A DNA stretch of 64,000 nucleotides from CAWHYG01 sp963833505 (GTDB taxonomy: Bacteria; Eisenbacteria; RBG-16-71-46; CAIMUX01): the NCBI GenBank assembly GCA_963833505.1, contig CAWHYG010000004.1, positions 186,001 through 250,000 of the forward strand. The letters run 5' to 3'. The notes beneath the pieces were generated by a model. That model searched no databases, was not told the origin of the DNA, and saw nothing but the letters and a program-made list of their open reading frames with translations. Below, one piece after another: positions 45,270-53,838 of this stretch (position 1 is the first letter of the stretch; each line of letters starts with the position of its first letter). Position numbers and translations under genes: made by a program.

Positions 45270-46756
45270 CCCCGGGAGCGGGCCCGCCTCCGATCGGCCG
45301 CGCCGAGGGCGCGCCGGCACAGGTGACCGAGCACACCTTCGTCATCCTGGGTGGCATGGGAGACCTGGCCGGGCGGAAGCTCCTGCCCGCGGTCTTCCGC
45401 ATGGTCCGGGACGGAAGGCTCAAGAGCATGCTGATCGTCGCAGCCTCCCGGAATCGGACGATCGACGACGACGCCTATCGCCGCTGGGCGCGACAGGCAC
45501 TGCTCGACGCGGGCTTCGCCGAGACCGAGCTGTCTCGATGGTGCGACGAGTGCCTCTTCTACGAGCCGGTCGGCGAGGGATCGCTCGAGGACTATGAGGC
45601 GCTGGGCGAACGGATCCGCTCCCTGGAGCAGGGACGCGGCCGTTCGGAGAACCGGATCTTCTATCTGGCCCTGCCTCCGGAGGGGTTTTCGCCGGCGATC
45701 GAGAGCCTGGGCCGGGCCGGGCTCAACCACAGCAGCGGCTGGACGCGCATCGTGGTGGAGAAGCCCTTCGGCCGCGATCTGGACTCGGCCCGGTCGCTGA
45801 ATGAGGTCCTGCACCGGAGCTTCGACGAAACGCAGATCTATCGGATCGACCACTACCTGGGCAAGGAGACGGTCCAGAACGTGCTTTGCTTCCGCTTCGC
45901 CAATCCCATCTTCGAGTCCCAGTGGAACCGCGAACGCATCGGCCGGGTCGAGATCACGGTGTCCGAGAGCCTCGGCGTGGAAGGCCGCGGCGGCTATTAC
46001 GAGCAGGCCGGCGTGCTCCGGGACATGATCCAGAACCACCTCACCCAGCTTCTCACGCTGATCGCGATGGAGGTGCCGGGGGGCTTCGGCGCGGATGAGA
46101 TCCGCTTCGAGAAGATCAAAGCCCTCCGCTCCATTCCATCGATCGGGCCGGAGGACGTCGTCTACGGGCAGTACGGGCCGGGACAGATCGAAGGAAAGGC
46201 GGTCGTGGGCTACCAGGCGGAATCGAGGGTCGCGCCCGACTCCAAGGTTCCCACCTTCGTGGCTCTCCGGCTGTCGATCCAGAACTGGCGCTGGCAGGGG
46301 GTCCCCTTCCTGCTTCGAACCGGCAAACGGCTGCCTCGTCGGTCCACGCGGATCGCCGTCGTGTTTCGGCGTCCTCCGGTTTCCATCTTCCGGGATCTGC
46401 CGCCGGGCGCGCTGCACGGCAACGTGCTGCGGCTCGACCTCGAGCCCGATGAAGGCTTCCACCTCACCTTCGACGTGAAGAAACCGGGATCGCCGCGGCG
46501 CTTCTCCACCGAGGTTCTGCAGTTTCTCTACCGCGAGGCGTTCGAGCCGCTGCCGCCTCCGTACGAGACCCTCCTCGTCGACGTCGTCCAGGGGGATCAG
46601 ACCCTTTTCGTGCACTCCGATGAGGTCGAGGCTTCCTGGCGCTTGTACACGCCGGTGCTGCAGCAGGAGCGGCCGGTCTTTCCGTATCCGGCGGGAAGCT
46701 GGGGGCCGGGGGAAGCGGATGCGCTGTTGAACGGAGAGGCTTGGATGATGCCCTGA
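45266..46756 (+). CDS. zwf: Glucose-6-phosphate 1-dehydrogenase
   Basis: 496 aa, full length. It oxidises glucose-6-phosphate to 6-phosphogluconolactone with NAD(P)+. The dinucleotide motif is GGMGDLAGRKLLPA; the third position is Met where Thr is most common. The active-site motif RIDHYLGKETVQN and the preceding VEKPFGRDL are intact. The C-terminal domain has NHLTQLLTLIAMEVP, GYQAESRVAPDSKVPTFVALRL and PFLLRTGKRLPRR. A 6-phosphogluconolactonase gene is not seen in this operon. Convergent with the next gene. Confidence 0.97.
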   Translation: MTPGAGPPPIGRAEGAPAQVTEHTFVILGGMGDLAGRKLLPAVFRMVRDGRLKSMLIVAASRNRTIDDDAYRRWARQALLDAGFAETELSRWCDECLFYEPVGEGSLEDYEALGERIRSLEQGRGRSENRIFYLALPPEGFSPAIESLGRAGLNHSSGWTRIVVEKPFGRDLDSARSLNEVLHRSFDETQIYRIDHYLGKETVQNVLCFRFANPIFESQWNRERIGRVEITVSESLGVEGRGGYYEQAGVLRDMIQNHLTQLLTLIAMEVPGGFGADEIRFEKIKALRSIPSIGPEDVVYGQYGPGQIEGKAVVGYQAESRVAPDSKVPTFVALRLSIQNWRWQGVPFLLRTGKRLPRRSTRIAVVFRRPPVSIFRDLPPGALHGNVLRLDLEPDEGFHLTFDVKKPGSPRRFSTEVLQFLYREAFEPLPPPYETLLVDVVQGDQTLFVHSDEVEASWRLYTPVLQQERPVFPYPAGSWGPGEADALLNGEAWMMP

Positions 46757-46784
46757 CCCGGCATCCTGGCCTCTGAGGATCATT

Positions 46785-47945
46785 CTATCTCCCCGGATCA
46801 GAGTCTCCGCAGCTCCCCAGCAGCTCCCCCCGGTAGGCGTAGAGGCTGAAGATCCCTCCGGTGTGCAGGAAGAGGACGTTCTCCCCCGCCCGGAAGCGCC
46901 CGCGACGCGCCTCCTCGCACAGGCCATAGAAAGCCTTCCCGGTATAGACGGGATCAAGCAAGAGACCGTCCTCACGCGCGGTTTCCCGGAGAAACCGGAG
47001 CAGCGCCGGCCAGGTCCTGGCGTAGCCGGGGCCCTTGTATCCTTCGATGATCCGCACGTCCTCCCGCCGGATCAGCGTCTGGCCCGACGCGGAACCATCC
47101 GATCCCGCGGCGGCGCCTCGGGCTGAAAACCGCGCGAAAAACTCCTCCGCGATCGCGAGCACCCGCTCCTCGAAATACGCCGCATCGTCGCAGACGTTCA
47201 CGCCCCAGATCTTCGTGCGAAGGCCGCGGTCCCGCGCGCCCAGGAGAAGCCCGGCCAGCGTGCCGCCCGAACCGGTGGCGCAGACGATGTGATCCCACGG
47301 GGAATCGATCGGCGCGCCGGGGGTCGACTCCGGGCCGCAAACCCCGCGGTCCAGATGTCCCAAGATCGGGCCGATCTCCTCGTCCTCGGCGTTGGCTTGG
47401 GCGCGGTTCTCCGGCGGGATTCCCTGCCGGATCAGCTCGTCGATGAGCATCAGATAGCCGCACGATCCCAGCGCGTTCGAGCCGCCTTCGGGGATCACGT
47501 AGGGGCGCCGGCCACGGGCGCGCGCCTCCTCGGCCGCCGCGCGCATGAGCGCCGCGCGATCGGCGTACTGCTCGGGGCTGATGAAGCGAAGCTCGGCGCC
47601 TACCAGCACGTTCAGCAGCAGGTTGCCGTCGCGATCGCCAGGGTCCTCGCCGCGCAGGAACAGAAGGCTGTCCATGTCCAGGCGGCGCGCCGCGACCGCG
47701 GTGGCGCGGCAGTGGTTCGATTGCACGCCGCCGCAGGTCAGGATCAGGTCGGCGCGCTGCTCACGGGCCTCGGACAGAAGGAACTCGAGCTTCCGCACCT
47801 TATTGCCGGAGAGGTCCAGCCCGGTCTCGTCATCGTGTTTGACGAAGATGCGCGGGCCGGCCAGATCCTCGCTCAACCGCCGAAGAAACCGGATGCGCGT
47901 CGGGAAGATCCCGAGATGAATCCGCGGCGGAAGCTGGAAACTCAC
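46785..47945 (-). CDS. PLP-dependent D-cysteine desulfhydrase / ACC deaminase family enzyme
   Basis: 386 aa from a GTG at 47945. Fold-type II PLP enzyme: IFVKHDDETGLDLSGNKVRKLEFLL gives the PLP lysine (Lys49), followed by LTCGGVQSNHCRATAVAARRL, YVIPEGGSNALGSCGYLMLIDEL, VCATGSGGTLAGLLLGA and LDPVYTGKAFYGL. These match DcyD/ACC-deaminase-like proteins. Discrimination between D-cysteine desulfhydration and ACC deamination needs active-site residues I cannot assign safely. A segment of about 30 residues around 185-215 (NAEDEEIGPILGHLDRG) looks like an insertion. It lies 8 bases after rseP on the same strand. Confidence 0.87.
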   Translation of the reverse strand: MSFQLPPRIHLGIFPTRIRFLRRLSEDLAGPRIFVKHDDETGLDLSGNKVRKLEFLLSEAREQRADLILTCGGVQSNHCRATAVAARRLDMDSLLFLRGEDPGDRDGNLLLNVLVGAELRFISPEQYADRAALMRAAAEEARARGRRPYVIPEGGSNALGSCGYLMLIDELIRQGIPPENRAQANAEDEEIGPILGHLDRGVCGPESTPGAPIDSPWDHIVCATGSGGTLAGLLLGARDRGLRTKIWGVNVCDDAAYFEERVLAIAEEFFARFSARGAAAGSDGSASGQTLIRREDVRIIEGYKGPGYARTWPALLRFLRETAREDGLLLDPVYTGKAFYGLCEEARRGRFRAGENVLFLHTGGIFSLYAYRGELLGSCGDSDPGR

Positions 47946-47953
47946 GGGACGGC

Positions 47954-49066
47954 TCAGAAGATCTGCTTGATCTTGCTGAGGAGGCCGACGCGCCCGACGT
48001 CATTCCAGATGATCACGACCATGAGCGCCAGAAGGAGCACCATCCCCACCTGCTGGATCGCCAGCTTGATGCGGGTCGAGATCGGACGGCGGGTCACCGC
48101 CTCGATCACGATCATGGCAAGATGCCCTCCGTCCAGCACCGGAATCGGAAGGATGTTGAGCAGCCCGATGTTGATGCTGATGAAGGCGATGAAGAGCAGC
48201 AGCGAGACGGCGCCTCCTTTGGCGCTCTCGCCGGACCATTTGGCGATGGCGACCGGCCCCGCCAGATCGTGGATCGAGGCCTTGCCGGTGATGAGCATGC
48301 CGATGGTGTCGAGCCCGAGCTGCAGCCGGTCCCAGGTCAGACGAACTCCGGTCAAGAGCGCCAGTCCGAAACCCGCCGGCTGGTAGGTCGGGCGGGGACT
48401 GATCCCGATCACTCCGACGTCGACGATCTTCCCGTTGACCGGCGCCTTCTGGCGCTCGGGAACGAGCGTCGCCTCCTTGTGCTCTCCGCCGTGATCCCAC
48501 TCGACCTGGATGCTCTCGCCCGCCTTGCCGTGGATGATCTGGCTGAGCTGGTCCCAGGTGGCGACCGGCTGCCCGTTGACCGAGAGGATCCGGTCGCCGG
48601 GCGCGATCCCGGCATGTTCGGCGGGAAGTCCCGGGCTGATCGTGTCGACCACGGGATCGTGCACGACCGCGACCCCTTCGGCCAGGGTCACCCCGGAGTA
48701 GATTCCGGTCGCCAGCACGAAGTTCATGATCACGCCCGCGGTGATCACCAGGACCTTCTGCCAGGCCGCCTTGGACATGAACTCATCGGGCGCGCCGGTG
48801 ATCGCCTCCGGAGATTCCAAGCTTTCATCGATCATCCCGGCCATCTTGACGTACCCGCCCAGGGGCACGGCGGAGAGGCAGTAGTCGGTGTCGCCGACCT
48901 TCTTCCCGACCAGCCGCGGCGGATAGCCGATGGAGAACCTCTCGACCCGGATCTTCACCGCCTTGGCGGCGATGAAGTGGCCGAACTCGTGGATGAAGAT
49001 GACGATTCCGATCACGATGATGAAAGGAACGAGCGTTCCCGTGACGAACGTGAGCAAGGGCTGCAT
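47954..49066 (-). CDS. rseP: RseP-type site-2 intramembrane zinc protease (M50)
   Basis: 370 aa from the ATG at 49066 (a TTG at 49069 is adjacent). Membrane helix 1 has the zinc site H26-E-F-G-H30; the third ligand is in LLNILPIPVLDGGHL. One PDZ domain (about residues 120-205: GLPAEHAGIAPGDRILSVNGQPVATWDQL) lies between helices. Four hydrophobic spans are visible. RseP cleaves membrane-bound anti-sigma factors and remnant signal peptides; the ZAS anti-sigma at 18.9-20.0 kb is a candidate substrate by inference only. E. coli RseP has two PDZ domains, so this is the shorter kind. Confidence 0.95.
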   Translation of the reverse strand: MQPLLTFVTGTLVPFIIVIGIVIFIHEFGHFIAAKAVKIRVERFSIGYPPRLVGKKVGDTDYCLSAVPLGGYVKMAGMIDESLESPEAITGAPDEFMSKAAWQKVLVITAGVIMNFVLATGIYSGVTLAEGVAVVHDPVVDTISPGLPAEHAGIAPGDRILSVNGQPVATWDQLSQIIHGKAGESIQVEWDHGGEHKEATLVPERQKAPVNGKIVDVGVIGISPRPTYQPAGFGLALLTGVRLTWDRLQLGLDTIGMLITGKASIHDLAGPVAIAKWSGESAKGGAVSLLLFIAFISINIGLLNILPIPVLDGGHLAMIVIEAVTRRPISTRIKLAIQQVGMVLLLALMVVIIWNDVGRVGLLSKIKQIF

Positions 49067-49133
49067 CAAGACCCCCGGAGCCAGTGACCGCCCGAACCGC
49101 GCCGGCCGGCGCGCCCGGGCGCATCGATGAAAA

Positions 49134-49820
49134 TCAGTCGTTTCGCCGGAGCAGTCCGGCCCGGAGCAGGAAGTACAGAAGCTGCAGGATCGCCGCCGAG
49201 GCCGCAGCCACGTAGGTCATGGCCGCCGCCGTCAGGACTTTCTTGACCCCATCCAGCTCGACGCCGGTGACGATCGCCTGCGAGCGCAGCACGCCGATGG
49301 CGCGGCGGGAGGCGTCGAATTCCACCGGCAGCGTGACGAGCTGGAAGATGACCGCCGCGGAGAAGAAGATGATCCCGAGCTTGACCAGACTGAACGCGCC
49401 GAAGATGAACCCGATCATGAGCAGCGGCCAGGCCAGGTTGGAGCTGACCGTCGTGATGGGCACCATGGCGGTGCGCCACTGGAGCGGAAGGTAGCCGCGG
49501 GCGTGCTGCAGGGCATGCCCGGATTCGTGCGCCGCGACGCCGACGCTTGAGACCGACCGTCCGTCATAGACCTCCGGAGAAAGCCGGAGGACCCGGGTCC
49601 GGGGGTCGTAATGGTCGCTCAGGAACCCTGTTACCCGCTCCACTTTCACCCCGAGCGCGGCACTCCGGACGATGCGCTCGGCCGCTTCCGCCCCCGACAG
49701 CCCGCCCGCGACAGCGACCTTCGAGTACTTGGCAAAGGCGCTCTTCACCCAGACCTGGGCGATGATCGACAGGATCAACGCCGGACCGACGATGATGAAA
49801 TAGATCGGATCAAAAAACAT
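49134..49820 (-). CDS. YugP-type membrane zinc metallopeptidase (PF04298)
   Basis: 228 aa from an ATG with GGAGGTG upstream. An N-terminal helix (FIIVGPALILSIIAQVWV) precedes GLSGAEAAERIVRSAALGVKVERVTGFLSDHYDPRTRVLRLSPEVYDGRSVSSVGVAAHESGHALQ. Zinc ligands are His98 and His102 of HESGH, with the Glu of LPVEFDASRRA as probable third ligand. Two further hydrophobic blocks follow (AWPLLMIGFIFGAFSLVKLGIIFFSAAVIFQLV and the C-terminal AAAMTYVAAASAAILQLLYFLL). Family function is poorly defined; membrane-protein quality control is a guess. It precedes rseP by 67 bases on the same strand. Confidence 0.93.
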   Translation of the reverse strand: MFFDPIYFIIVGPALILSIIAQVWVKSAFAKYSKVAVAGGLSGAEAAERIVRSAALGVKVERVTGFLSDHYDPRTRVLRLSPEVYDGRSVSSVGVAAHESGHALQHARGYLPLQWRTAMVPITTVSSNLAWPLLMIGFIFGAFSLVKLGIIFFSAAVIFQLVTLPVEFDASRRAIGVLRSQAIVTGVELDGVKKVLTAAAMTYVAAASAAILQLLYFLLRAGLLRRND

Positions 49821-50178
49821 GAGGCACCTCCGCGGCGAGAAACCGCCTCTCGGGGTATTACGCCCCCGCGGCGGACCGGGTTCCTCGCCCCGACCGACGG
49901 CAGGATCTTCGGTCTGGCTTCCATAGAGGATTCCAGCCGGAGATCCGATGGTCAAGGCCATTGTACGAACCGCGATTCGCGTCAGGCGCTCGACCGCTCA
50001 TCCGATTTGCCGATCATCCGCATCCATGCTGATCGGATTCTCTGGTTCCCTGATTCTCCGCTTGACCGCTCATCCGTCTATCCGCGCGAGCGCCGGGGAG
50101 TTATCCCAGCGTCGGTTTGAACCCCGTGCCAGCGACAGGGGAACGACCGCAGGCAGCTCCGTGCCGATGTGGTGGAAC
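49821..50178. other. Intergenic region with a short direct repeat, no gene seen
   Basis: The 13-mer GACCGCTCATCCG occurs at 49992 and 50064 within a run rich in ATCCG words (GATTTGCCGATCATCCGCATCC). No gene or convincing promoter is visible. The style recalls the other short-word repeat tracts in this window. Confidence 0.4.
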
Positions 50179-52461
50179 CTATCGCAGCGTCGGCTTCAGC
50201 GAAGCGCGGAGCTCGTCCAGGTTTTTCAGGAGCTTGGTCGCTCCCGGATGGCCGGGTTGCGCGGCGAGCACGATCCTGGTCTGCTGATAGGCCTCTTCCA
50301 GCCAGGCGACGGGCACCGGATGGCCGGCCTCGGCCTCCATGTGCGCCTCGAGAGCCAGGGATCCGGCCAGCCCCAGGTGGGTGGACGGATCGTCCCCACC
50401 CCGGGCCAACGCCTGGCGGAAGGCATCCACCGCCTCCGCGGGCCGATCAAGGGACACGAGAGCGACCCCGAGATCGTGCCAGTGGTTCAGGCTGGGATCG
50501 AGCTGCATGGCGTGGCGGTAGGCGTCGACCACGAGGTCGGGGCGATTGGCTCCGGTGGCGGCGTATCCGACCAGCTCCCACGAAGTGGCCACCGAGTGGT
50601 CCTCCTTCACGAGCTTCTGAAACCAGTCCAGCGCCGTGCCGTAGTCCTTTTTTTGCAGCCCCAGCTTGCCCAGCATCTCGTAGCCCATGCTGGCAAGGCC
50701 GACGTTGTTGGGGTCGTCGGCCAGGCCCGCCTCATACTCCTTCTCCGCCAGATCGAGCTCTCCGCGCGAGAAGTAGATCGACCCGAGGAGGATGCGGAAG
50801 CGGGCGTTCGAGGGGTAGGTCGCAACGCAGCGCTGGTACATCTGCTCGGCCCGCTCCATGTCGTTCCCCTTGCGGTAGTACTTGCCGAGCTCCTCGTAGC
50901 CGTAGGCGCGGGGAAAGGCGGGAAAGTCAGCCAGCACGGACGTGAAGCGAGCGATGGAACGCGTCTCCATGTGCAGGAGCGTCACCCACGGCGCGGTCAT
51001 CAGAAGCCCCACCGCCAGGATCATCCCCAGGACCGGATCCGGCCGACCGCTTTCTCTTCCCGCCGCCGCCACCGCTCCCGCGTCCGCGTTCGCGCCTCGT
51101 CGACGCTTCGACCCGGGTCGCCTCGACGTCTCCGGGATCCCGGTTTCGTTCGAAGTCAGGGCCGGGCTCGGCGCAGTCGGGACCGGAATCGCCTCCGGCT
51201 CGACCGATGGCCCCAGACGATCTCCGCCGTCCGCCCTCGGCAACAGCAGGGCCGCCAGCGGGATCAATCCGCCGGAAAGCCCGGCCAGCATGTCCCAGTC
51301 GCGCGCGCCGCCGAGCTTCTTGTCCAGCAGGAAGTAGAACAGGGTGATCGGTACGATCTGGCTGAGCAGGAACGGCACCGGTTCCCGGCGAAGCCTCGGA
51401 TAGAGACGCCGCCAGCTCGCCAGCACCACCACGAGCGGCACCGGGGCCATGATGAGCAGGTCGTTGAACGTGTCCTTCAGGTGATACCAGGAAAAGAGGC
51501 CGTAGCTGCCGCGGATCGGAATCCAGAGGGAGTGGGCGTTCCGGTTCTCGAAGAACTCCTTGTGAACCCAGTAGGCGTTGTAACCCGCGAGAAAATGCAG
51601 CCCCGCCGCCAGGCCCAGGAAAAACGCCGGAGGGCCGACCGCCAGGAGCCAGCGCCGCCACGCCGGCCGCACGGGCGCTTTCAACGCGAGATAGAGGATG
51701 GCGGTGCCACAGAACAAGCTGGTCAAATGAAAGGCCAGGGCGATCCCGTACAACGTGGAAGCGACCCAGAGCGGAAGCCGCTCCTCCAACACCAGGACTC
51801 CCGCGATCAGGAAGGCGTTCATGAACAGCAGGAGCCAGGTATAGCTTTCGACGTAGCCGAAGAAGAGCGTGGCCGGCCCGAAAAGGAAGAGGAGCAGGAA
51901 AAGGGCGGCCTTGCGCCACGGCTCCCAGGAGAGCCTCCCGATCAGGCTCCGGTAGAGAAGCACCGCGATCATCCCCGCCAGGACGGAGGCGGTCCGGTAC
52001 ACGCCGAAGGACGTCACCCAGGACAGGTGGCGACTGAGATACTCGTACACCCGGACGTGAAAGAGATAGTCGAGGGCGTCAAAGGTGCGGAACTTCACCA
52101 GGCGGCCGACCAGCTCTCCGACCAGGTAGCCGTCCCCCATGAAGAACGAGCGCTCCCGGACGAGCGCGAAGAGCGCGCCGGCCGACGGCACCAGGATCCA
52201 GGGAGCGGAGCGGCGCTCGAAGAGGAAGCGCGGAACCGGGCCCGCCATCGCCGAGGTCAGGCGTTCCTGGGCGCGCGGCCACGCCGCCAGAAGCGCGGCC
52301 GCGATCCAGAGCGCGAAAAACCAGACCGGCAGATACGCCAGGTGGTTGAAACCCCATGCCGGAGGTCCGGGCACGAAGCGGCCCGCGAACATGAGGACAA
52401 GCAGGATGCCAAGCCCGATCCGGAGGCCCCGGTTCCTCCTGCTGGCGGGATGTCCGTCCAT
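50179..52461 (-). CDS. Multi-pass membrane protein with C-terminal TPR domain, unknown function
   Basis: 760 aa. The N-terminal 460 residues hold about 11 hydrophobic helices, with an early VRERSFFMGDGYLVGELV loop and FGYVESYTWLLLFMNAFLIAG, as in uncharacterised PMT/GT-C-like or Bactoprenol-linked transferase families. A low-complexity spacer (Arg/Gly/Ala) and one more helix (LGMILAVGLLMTAPWVTLLHM) lead to about six TPR units (GKYYRKGNDMERAEQMYQRCVATYPSNARFRILLGSIYFSRGELDLAEKEYEAGLADDPNN ...). The TPRs lie after the last helix, probably in the periplasm. The family is common in FCB-type bacteria as TPR-containing hypothetical proteins. Confidence 0.75.
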   Translation of the reverse strand: MDGHPASRRNRGLRIGLGILLVLMFAGRFVPGPPAWGFNHLAYLPVWFFALWIAAALLAAWPRAQERLTSAMAGPVPRFLFERRSAPWILVPSAGALFALVRERSFFMGDGYLVGELVGRLVKFRTFDALDYLFHVRVYEYLSRHLSWVTSFGVYRTASVLAGMIAVLLYRSLIGRLSWEPWRKAALFLLLFLFGPATLFFGYVESYTWLLLFMNAFLIAGVLVLEERLPLWVASTLYGIALAFHLTSLFCGTAILYLALKAPVRPAWRRWLLAVGPPAFFLGLAAGLHFLAGYNAYWVHKEFFENRNAHSLWIPIRGSYGLFSWYHLKDTFNDLLIMAPVPLVVVLASWRRLYPRLRREPVPFLLSQIVPITLFYFLLDKKLGGARDWDMLAGLSGGLIPLAALLLPRADGGDRLGPSVEPEAIPVPTAPSPALTSNETGIPETSRRPGSKRRRGANADAGAVAAAGRESGRPDPVLGMILAVGLLMTAPWVTLLHMETRSIARFTSVLADFPAFPRAYGYEELGKYYRKGNDMERAEQMYQRCVATYPSNARFRILLGSIYFSRGELDLAEKEYEAGLADDPNNVGLASMGYEMLGKLGLQKKDYGTALDWFQKLVKEDHSVATSWELVGYAATGANRPDLVVDAYRHAMQLDPSLNHWHDLGVALVSLDRPAEAVDAFRQALARGGDDPSTHLGLAGSLALEAHMEAEAGHPVPVAWLEEAYQQTRIVLAAQPGHPGATKLLKNLDELRASLKPTLR

Positions 52462-52840
52462 GCACCCAACCTAGCACAGGTCTTCGGCCGGCGCTCCTCG
52501 GGAGAGCAAGCCGGATCGGATCCGCCGACGACCCGGATTGGATCGTCTGACGACCCGGATTGGATCCTCCGACCACCCAGCCGCAACCACGCTATCGCCC
52601 ACCGGGGCCGATCCGGACTGGGAGAAGGCGGTGGTCCGGCAGGTTCCGGGTGCCGCGTGGAAGATCCTGTGCGAAAATGCTCCGGAACGGAGGTCCGGCG
52701 GCGACCGATAACAACGGAAGAGCCTCGTGGAGCCCCGGGTGGATCCGCAGAGCCGACCCTGGCATGTCGGACGACGCGGTCCGGCGCGCGGGGCGGATCG
52801 GCGTGCTGCGCGAACCGGCATCACGCGGAAGGAGAACAGT
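52462..52840. repeat. Intergenic region with tandem 22-bp units
   Basis: GACGACCCGGATTGGATC occurs at 52527 and 52549 (22-base period), with decayed flanking copies (GGATCGGATCCGCC before, CCGACCACCC after). It separates the divergent TPR and PPK2 genes. I cannot place a promoter with confidence in the remainder. Confidence 0.6.
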
Positions 52841-53674
52841 GTGATCGAGAAACTGCGCATCAAACCCGGCACCCGGGTTACCCTCAAGGACTGGGATCCC
52901 GCCGACACCTTCGGCCACTCCCGCAAGGCGATCGCGGCCGAGCTGGCCGAGCTCAAGGAGACGATCGTCCAGCGCCAGGCGATGCTGCACGCCGATCACC
53001 GCCATGCCGTGCTCGTGATCTTCCAGGCTCTCGACGCCGGCGGCAAGGACGGGGTCATCGGCCATGTCCTCTCGGGCGTCAATCCGCAGGGATGCAGCGT
53101 CATCGGCTTCAAACAGCCCACGGCGGAAGAGCTGGAGCACGACTACCTCTGGCGCATCCACCGCGTGATTCCGGCGGCGGGCATGATCGGGATCTTCAAT
53201 CGATCCCATTACGAGGACGTGCTCGCCGTCCGGGTGCGCGATCTGGTGCCGGAAACGGAGTGGCGGGCGCGGTACGAGCAGATCAACCGGTTCGAGCAAT
53301 ACCTGCACGAGAACCGGGTCAAGATCCTGAAGTTCTATCTCCACATCTCGAAGAAGGAGCAGCAGCGCCGGCTCCTGGAAAGGCTGCTCGATCCGGAGAA
53401 GAACTGGAAGTTCGAGCCCGGCGACCTGGTGACCCGGGAGCACTGGAACGCGTACACGGAGGCCTACGAGGAAGCCCTTGGGCGCTGCTCGACCGAGCAC
53501 GCCCCCTGGTACGTGATTCCGTCCGATCACAAGTGGTTCCGGAACCTCGCCGTGGCGAAGATCCTCGCCGAAGCGCTGAAGGAGCTTCCCCTCCACTGGC
53601 CGAAGCCGAAAGCGGAGACGAAGGCCCTGGTCAACCTCGCGAAGAAGACGGGGAAGCTTCCGGTCGAGAAGTGA
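52841..53674 (+). CDS. ppk2: Polyphosphate kinase 2 family, class-III-like
   Basis: 277 aa from a GTG with GGAAGGAG upstream; the earlier in-frame codons are Arg-rich and unlike the family. Walker A is QALDAGGKDG; Walker B/lid is GMIGIFNRSHYEDVLAVRV. The C-terminus has ILKFYLHISKKEQQRRLLERLLDPEKNWKFEPGDL and STEHAPWYVIPSDHKWFRNLAV. Class III PPK2s phosphorylate both NMP and NDP with polyphosphate, and this layout (FNRSHYEDVL, long lid) fits them. It therefore may regenerate ATP from AMP or ADP. No ppk1 or ppx is in the window. Confidence 0.93.
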   Translation: MIEKLRIKPGTRVTLKDWDPADTFGHSRKAIAAELAELKETIVQRQAMLHADHRHAVLVIFQALDAGGKDGVIGHVLSGVNPQGCSVIGFKQPTAEELEHDYLWRIHRVIPAAGMIGIFNRSHYEDVLAVRVRDLVPETEWRARYEQINRFEQYLHENRVKILKFYLHISKKEQQRRLLERLLDPEKNWKFEPGDLVTREHWNAYTEAYEEALGRCSTEHAPWYVIPSDHKWFRNLAVAKILAEALKELPLHWPKPKAETKALVNLAKKTGKLPVEK

Positions 53675-53838
53675 TCGTCCCGGGACTGGGCGGCTATCGG
53701 CTCGCGGCGCGGCCCGGGACCCTGGGCATCAACCAGGAGCACCGGACAATCGATCGGCGCTGGATGTTCCACCGGGTCGCGGAGCGCGCGCTTCGTCGGT
53801 GCCCCGGGTCGGACGATCCGTTACAATGACCGCCAGCC

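Noticed and set aside
41964..45320. Very long minus-strand open frame (about 1118 codons) opposite tkt and gnd
   Set aside because: It mirrors two textbook genes on the other strand. Its protein is Arg/Gly/Asp/Glu-rich without domains. GC-rich third positions keep antisense frames open throughout this window.
46757..46800. Bidirectional terminator between zwf and the desulfhydrase gene
   Set aside because: The inverted repeat (CTCTGAGGATC / GATCAGAG) has a bulge and a long loop, and lacks a T-tract.
49948..53829. Plus-strand open frame of about 1293 codons over the TPR gene and into ppk2
   Set aside because: Composition is Arg/Gln/Asp/Glu-rich with no domains, and it runs antisense to a good membrane/TPR protein and out of frame with ppk2.
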